From Thunnus maccoyii (lineage: Eukaryota > Chordata > Actinopteri > Scombriformes > Scombridae), in assembly GCF_910596095.1 (NCBI RefSeq), contig NC_056540.1, forward strand, positions 27,624,001 to 27,688,000: 64,000 bases of DNA, in the 5' to 3' direction. The notes beneath the pieces are model-generated. The model was not told where the DNA came from, did not search any database, and worked only from the letters and a program-made list of their open reading frames with translations. Within the stretch, counting starts at the first letter, position 1, and each line of letters opens with the position of its first letter. The translations under genes and the position numbers were made by a program. Positions 60,701 through 64,000 of this stretch are shown one piece after another.

Positions 60701-62007
60701 AAATGCAACTTACCCCTGTGGTCTTCAAAGCATAGGCCTATCATGCCTTTACTGTACGGATATTAACCTGTTCCCACAAAATAATTATCTTGTACGCACA
60801 AGATAATATATTGTTCGTACAAGATAAAAAAAAATATCACCTTTTGGGACAGTAGGGGCTCCGTAATATTAACTGCTTGGAGGCAAAATAACTTCACAAT
60901 GAGCCAACAAACCCACAACTTAAGAAATTATCCCCTCATAAAGTTGTTATGTCTAACATCTTAGCGAACAACTGCCTACTTACACAACCAGACATTAGAA
61001 ACATTTCATTCATTTGGAGTCATGTTTTTGTCCACCTGACAAATATATGATCATATATTCACTCTCCTTTTAGCTCTATTTGGATCTATACAGAGTCCTG
61101 AGGGAAAAATCTCGCTCTAACTGCTAAATGCTCCACTGTATTCACCAATTAGCTGCCAACAGCTAACCTTGTCTGTCTGCTGTTTGGTGCTGGGCAGGTA
61201 GCACTAATGAATTCAGAGCCTGCTGTTAGGGGATTGAAGCCAAAGAAAAGAGCTAAAAAAAAAAAAAAGAGGTTCAAAAGCTTTCCCAAGCTGCAGATTG
61301 GTAATAATTTATTGTTAATATAAAATATGTATTGGAGCTTTAGCTATCTTGTCTATGATTTAGCTTAAAACATGGTCAGAAGAGAGTTCCACTGCCTTGT
61401 CAATCACAGGTTTAACTAACAGTATTAATAATGACTGGTGTACCAATGCTACGCTTTGACAAGTTGAAACGTCTGCCATGAGAAAGATCTGTTGCTCTGT
61501 TGTATGTTGCAACAGTTGTCGGAATAAAAGAAACCCCATAAAAAAGTAAATAAAGTGTGTCTATACTGAAGATTTGTGTTCATTTGCATGTTTATAAATG
61601 CAATAATGGGTCAACGAGAGCATTTGAGGAAACACACTTGCACTTTTGACATTTTTTACATAACTTGTGCCTTTGAGGTGTTGGATATTGTTGGCCAGCT
61701 GCCGTTGCCATTAATCCTTGTGTATTTTTAACTCTTTCCAACATTGTCATACTTGTATTTTTAGATTGTCTTTATGTGTGTAAATGAATTGTATTTGTAC
61801 TTAGTTTGCAAACTCACTTGCCTCAAATTGCCACTTGAGGGACAAATTAAATATTTTCAATTGAATTTAAATGGATTGAATTTCATTGGTTACCTTGAGA
61901 GCCCTATGCAGTTGGGAGGCATCATATGAGACAGACGGGGTCATCAAGGCCACAATCAGACTCTCAAACAGCCCACCAAGCTCTGATTTCAGTGCACTGA
62001 CCAAATC
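48698..62007 (-). CDS. anxa5: annexin A5, 5'-truncated, multi-exon gene
   Basis: A cytosolic protein that binds phosphatidylserine membranes in a calcium-dependent way and forms two-dimensional arrays. Nine coding exons are seen, with lengths 114, 91, 80, 51, 94, 96, 59, 123 and 60 nt (from 5' to stop). They follow the annexin A5 exon pattern except the 51-nt exon, which is 57 nt in human. The frame is continuous from mid repeat I to LCGGND and stop. Diagnostic A5 phrases are [42 protein letters not shown] and [17 protein letters not shown]. The N-terminal exons (start codon and first half of repeat I) were not found and should lie beyond the right edge. The a or b paralogue is not resolved. 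Confidence 0.95.
48965..49135 (+). repeat. tRNA-type SINE, degenerate copy
   Basis: It starts ACCACGAGATTGGCGGCTGG then ATCTCCCGCTCCTCCTCTCC (box-B-like GGTTCGATCCCC degraded). It continues ACATGTCGAAGTGTCCTCC, AATGAACCCAAAATTGCTC and ends GTAAGTCACTTTGGACAAAA, GCGACTGCCAAATGAGTGTA. This order is that of a common percomorph tRNA-related SINE. It sits in the last anxa5 intron, on the opposite strand. Confidence 0.75.
50723..50845 (-). CDS. anxa5: anxa5 exon x8 (repeat IV)
   Basis: Reverse strand: acceptor GTGTTTAG, donor GTATAT, 123 nt, phase 0-0. It reads [20 protein letters not shown] then [21 protein letters not shown]. Human has GAGTDDHTLIRVMVSRSEID. The first Gly of the calcium loop is Arg here. 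Confidence 0.96.
51325..52110 (+). repeat. percomorph repeat family R1, copy 2, split by an insertion
   Basis: The left part, to about 51483, carries AATTATCACCCGACCTTGCAG, and the right part from about 51910 carries CAGCACCAAACAGCAAGCAG and GGTGAACATAGTGG. In the 22.3 kb copy these are contiguous. The intervening 51484-51909 is a different element, also found at 54712-55115. It lies in an anxa5 intron on the antisense strand. Confidence 0.7.
51484..51909 (+). mobile_element. inserted element E1, copy 1 (nested in R1)
   Basis: It shares long near-identical phrases with 54712-55115: GGATATCAGGTTCTGCTTTA, AAGATGGTACTTTGGTATAA, CTCATGTCATGGTCAGATAA, CTCAATATCAGTAATGATAT. It is flanked by direct repeats TTGTTTTCAGATGCAGCA (18 bases) near 51466-51483 and 51908-51925, the size expected for a retrotransposition target duplication. 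No coding frame. Confidence 0.6.
52428..52486 (-). CDS. anxa5: anxa5 exon x7 (linker into repeat IV)
   Basis: Reverse strand: acceptor CCCTCCATAG, donor GTAGGT, 59 nt. It reads [20 protein letters not shown] (first Val shared with x6), equivalent to human VKSIRSIPAYLAETLYYAMK. Confidence 0.95.
52688..52783 (-). CDS. anxa5: anxa5 exon x6 (repeat III end)
   Basis: Reverse strand: acceptor TCTCTGCAG, donor GTAAGA, 96 nt. It reads [20 protein letters not shown] then [12 protein letters not shown], equivalent to human VFDKYMTISGFQIEETIDRE, TSGNLEQLLLAV. Confidence 0.96.
54555..54648 (-). CDS. anxa5: anxa5 exon x5 (repeat III start)
   Basis: Reverse strand: acceptor CTTTTACAG, donor GTGAGA, 94 nt. 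It reads [20 protein letters not shown] then [11 protein letters not shown]. Human has [20 protein letters not shown]. The Trp of the KWGTD loop (W187 in human) is Phe here; this Trp is the one known to insert into membranes when calcium binds. Confidence 0.96.
54712..55115 (+). mobile_element. inserted element E1, copy 2
   Basis: The counterpart of 51484-51909 in the next anxa5 intron upstream. About 90 bases around 54880-54970 are extra relative to copy 1, so one copy has a secondary insertion or the other a deletion. Copies look over 90% alike in the shared parts. Confidence 0.65.
56139..56189 (-). CDS. anxa5: anxa5 exon x4 (linker between repeats II and III)
   Basis: Reverse strand: acceptor GGCTGTGAAG, donor GTAAGA, 51 nt, phase 0-0. 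It reads [17 protein letters not shown], against human ANRDPDAGIDEAQVEQDAQ, two residues shorter. A CAG eight bases inside the exon could act as an acceptor but would shift frame to an early stop, so the GAAG acceptor was chosen. Upstream pyrimidine content is modest. Confidence 0.85.
56217..56280 (+). repeat. imperfect (GACA)n/(GGTAGACA) simple repeat
   Basis: GACAGAAAGACACACAAGTA, GACAGACAGGTAGACAGG and TGGACAAACAGG in the anxa5 intron between exons x3 and x4. Confidence 0.7.
56448..56485 (-). other. anxa5: G-quadruplex-prone tract 1 (minus strand)
   Basis: On the plus strand, C-runs of 3, 3, 4, 3, 3, 11 and 3 are separated by one to two bases, so the transcribed anxa5 RNA carries seven close G-runs. 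It lies inside the 406-nt intron between x3 and x4. Confidence 0.8.
56568..56587 (-). other. anxa5: G-quadruplex-prone tract 2, at the x3 donor (minus strand)
   Basis: G-runs of 4, 7 and 6 on the anxa5 strand start eight bases inside the intron, right after GTAGAAGA. Confidence 0.75.
56596..56675 (-). CDS. anxa5: anxa5 exon x3 (repeat II end)
   Basis: Reverse strand: acceptor CCTCCAG, donor GTAGAA, 80 nt. It reads [20 protein letters not shown] then LLVILLQ, equivalent to human EYGSSLEDDVVGDTSGYYQR. GDTSG is the calcium-site acidic motif. The donor is followed immediately by long G-runs on the transcribed strand. Confidence 0.96.
56976..57035. repeat. perfect 28-bp inverted repeat with 4-base loop
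   Basis: The arm at 56976-57003 and the arm at 57008-57035 are exact reverse complements, with loop AATA. The stem begins GTGGGCAGGTCTTAAGGGAG. Pairing stops exactly at both ends. It is located in the anxa5 intron between x2 and x3. Confidence 0.95.
57870..58115 (+). repeat. CCTAACCTTAA-type repeat, copy 1
   Basis: ATCATTCCCTAACCTTAATT, AGTGGTTATTATTGTTACTA, GCCTAAGCCTAACCAAACCT, TAACCATAATGGTGCCA. It has the same order of phrases as 62545-62910. Confidence 0.65.
58271..58361 (-). CDS. anxa5: anxa5 exon x2 (repeat II start)
   Basis: Reverse strand: acceptor GTTCCCAG, donor GTGACT, 91 nt. It reads [20 protein letters not shown] then [10 protein letters not shown], with one base left over. 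It contains the type II calcium site motif GAGTD. Equivalent to human GAGTNEKVLTEIIASRTPEE. Confidence 0.96.
59072..59729. mobile_element. about 658-bp element with about 70-bp inverted ends
   Basis: The left end is TGGTAATGCTTTATTTTACA then GGTCCTTTAATTTTATAATA to TTTTGCAGG. The right end is the inverse: CCTGCAAATAATTTAGAAAC, AGGAAATTATCATAAAATTA, AAGGACCTGTAAGATAAAGC. An internal direct copy of the left end occurs at 59267-59345. Non-coding, MITE-like. Confidence 0.75.
60452..60606. mobile_element. 155-bp palindromic MITE, copy 1
   Basis: It begins GGAGTCCCTAAAGTCCCAAA AGGTGGTATTTTTTTTATCT in two blocks and ends with the inverse, AAGATAAAAAAAATACCACC, TTTTAGGACTTTAGGGGCTCC. The arms are about 40 bases, with the centre rich in GCACAAGATAATAA-type words. 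Confidence 0.85.
60773..60867. mobile_element. palindromic MITE, partial copy 2
   Basis: The right half of the same family: TGTTCCCACAAAATAATTAT, CGCACAAGATAATATATTGT, AAGATAAAAAAAAATATCAC, CTTTTGGGACAGTAGGGGCT, CCGTAAT. The left half is missing or too diverged. Confidence 0.75.
61020..61206 (-). repeat. percomorph repeat family R1, partial copy 3
   Basis: In reverse orientation it contains the complement of the CAGCACCAAACAGCAGACAG, GCTAAATGCTCCACTGTATT and TTTGTCCACCTGACAAAT phrases seen at 22.3 and 51.9 kb. Only the 3' half of the family is present. Confidence 0.7.
61894..62007 (-). CDS. anxa5: anxa5 exon x1 (second half of repeat I)
   Basis: Reverse strand: acceptor GTTTGCTTGCAG, donor GTAACC, 114 nt, phase 0-0. 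It reads [38 protein letters not shown], equivalent to human DLLDDLKSELTGKFEKLIVA, ending ELKHALK. The acidic Asp/Glu of the calcium loop partner is kept in this helix pair. Confidence 0.96.
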
Positions 62008-64000
62008 CTGCAAGCAAACAATGATAAATGATGAGAAGAAGAACAACAATAGTAATTGCATTTGTATAGAACTTTACTTTGCATCATTAAAGCTGTAACT
62101 TTAAAGAAACCAAACAAATGAGCTATCAATAGTAATCAAGGGACGACTGATGCAGTCGACTCCATTTATAGCCATAACCTTTAAAGTCATGAACCATCAT
62201 GGATTTCAGCAAAGTAACAATATCATAACAGCATAGTGACAGGAAAAAAAAGGGTGAGGGTTTGCTGGCTGTACTTTTCAGGCAGGTAGTGCGAAACCAT
62301 AGATTATCCTGAAATTAATTTGAATCAATGAGACTGTCAAGGAAAATAACTCAGTAGGTCATAATGTTGCCCAAAATGACATATAGCCTACAGTAGTAAC
62401 ATTTAAGTGACAGGAGCAGTGGCGCAGATGAGATGATGTCTATAAAAGTTGACAATTTTCCTCATTTGGAGGAGGAGGAGGATGGGTGGATGGAGGTGGA
62501 CTTTGCAACATTTCCTGTTTCCAACCGTGAGTTGAAACAGTTTTTAAAAGAATGTAACTGCGATCATCCCCTAACCTTAATCTTGTGGTTATTATTGTAG
62601 CCATGATGATGAAGGTTGTCTAACTTTAAGGAAGTGGCACCTTTAACCCACCACATGTTTCTTTCACCTTAACAAAGTGATCATTTTAACACAAACCATG
62701 ATCATTCCCTAAACCTAACCAAGTGGTTTTTGTGCGTAGACCTAACCAGACCTTAACCACAGCATTGCCACATCATAAAACATCGTTAAAAATCATTTGG
62801 AACGGTTTTGAAAGGCCAGATAAATGATGTTGTCCTGCCGATTACTGTGGATAGGGGCACCAGATTAGAAAATGCTCCGATGTGTAGTTCTGAAGTGCAC
62901 ATGGTCAAACGATGCATTTGGTTGTTTAATTTGGAGGACTTGATAGAATACATATGAAAAGAACATTTCAGTTCAGTTCAAGAAATAAGGGCATAAGTAA
63001 GATTTCACTGCACTGTTGACATTTTCAGAGGAATGGGGATAATCATAAGAGCTGCACCTGCAGAAGAAAAATATATTTACTGTGCAATATTTCCTTAAAC
63101 TACCAACTAATCATATATTACTCACAGATGGCTGCGTCTAAAACTGATTTCTAAATGTAATTAATCACAGAATGGGAGCAGTGGAAAGAGTGAATGATAG
63201 CACATCTGTGTGTTCTTTAGAGTTTGTGCTTGTGTATATTTGTGAATACAAAAACAGCCAGGGGACTGTATAATCTACTGTGCTTGGCCAGAACTCTTTA
63301 ATACAAAGACACGTCCAACAATGAGCTCTTTGGCAGCTGAAAATATGAGGCTTTACAGGAATGTGTTATATTATCCAATTCTAATGTCATTTTACAATAT
63401 GTTAACTTCTTCAGATCAGTCAAATCAAAAGATGCATTAGACAGAAGGATATAAATGTCAGACATAAATGAAAACAAATGGACAGACAGCAGCATGCTCT
63501 CCTAAGACGTACAACTGTTGCACTGTTAGATATAATTTTTCATCTTAACTTTTTGGCACCGGCTCTGGTGTCAGAAGTTATTGTAAATAAGTACTTTAAG
63601 TGTATCTCTTTTGCCATCACACATTTTATTATGTGCAATAGAACCACACTGACAAAGTGATAAAAGCAAACGGGCTCATCCAGTGGCTCATTTTGATAAA
63701 AGGCTGTAATATTCAGAGATTTTACAGGAGCTACTTTCTGATGCACTTTTTTTTCTCTCAAACTGCTTCATCTATTTACACTTCAGACAGCAATTACAGT
63801 ATGTCTGCAAAATTCTTTTAAATAACCTCCACAGAAAGCAAATTAACTTTCTGCTTTTACAGGTGGTAATGAAATAACTTGACAGTAAGTGCAAGGGAGC
63901 GGAAAATACCTGGGTCTTGTATAACTAACTGCTTTGCATCTGGTCCATAGAGGCTATAAGAAATTGGTCTGGCTGGCTCTTCTACAATTAATTTTTCCCT
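62008..64000 (-). other. anxa5: anxa5 intron, right edge of window
   Basis: No exon was recognised upstream of x1. The first-half repeat I exon (human KGLGTDEESILTLLTSRSNA-type) was looked for and not seen, so it probably lies beyond 64000. The stretch contains the repeat at 62545-62910, a (GGA)n run near 62467-62490, and otherwise unremarkable AT-rich DNA. Confidence 0.6.
62545..62910 (+). repeat. CCTAACCTTAA-type repeat, copy 2
   Basis: ATCATCCCCTAACCTTAATC, TGGTTATTATTGTAGCCATG, TCCCTAAACCTAACCAAGTG, CGTAGACCTAACCAGACCTT, AGAAAATGCTCCGATGTGTA. A second copy of the 57.9 kb repeat, in direct orientation, in the anxa5 upstream intron. Confidence 0.65.

Overview
The window is vertebrate nuclear DNA, most likely from a spiny-rayed (percomorph) teleost. 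Genes are split into many short exons with GT-AG introns. The non-coding DNA is AT-rich and carries microsatellites and several interspersed repeat families that I recognise from percomorph genomes. There are no bacterial-type operons, no CRISPR array and no viral genes. Nearly all long open frames in the window are chance frames in introns or intergenic DNA.

Layout. (1) About 1-29271, plus strand: the 3' four fifths of a prominin-1 gene (prom1; a or b paralogue not resolved). The window opens inside an intron. Twenty-two core coding exons run from the end of transmembrane segment 2 to a cytoplasmic tail ending IDW, and they sum to a frame with no stop. There is also an alternative tail exon ([16 protein letters not shown]) and two candidate in-frame microexons of 24 and 18 nt. 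(2) 36802-37470, plus: fgfbp2, one coding exon. (3) About 39880-41785, plus: fgfbp1, with a non-coding first exon and one coding exon. (4) 48698-62007, minus: annexin A5 (anxa5). Its last nine coding exons are present, from mid repeat I to the stop; the 5' exons lie beyond the right edge.

Prom1 encodes a heavily glycosylated pentaspan protein of plasma-membrane protrusions. Fgfbp1 and fgfbp2 encode secreted carriers of fibroblast growth factors. Anxa5 encodes a cytosolic calcium-dependent phosphatidylserine binder. They are not a pathway: the prominin/FGFBP part matches the PROM1-FGFBP2-FGFBP1 neighbourhood of human 4p, and anxa5 is an extra neighbour here.

No wholly new biological system is visible. 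The best items for follow-up are the prom1 microexons and modular tail exons, an exon-relic duplication beside the alternative tail exon, a possible GC-AG intron in prom1, a perfect 28-bp hairpin and G-quadruplex-prone tracts in anxa5 introns, and several foldback or nested transposable elements. All calls were made by eye; exon junctions rest on splice consensus, phase continuity and remembered family alignments.
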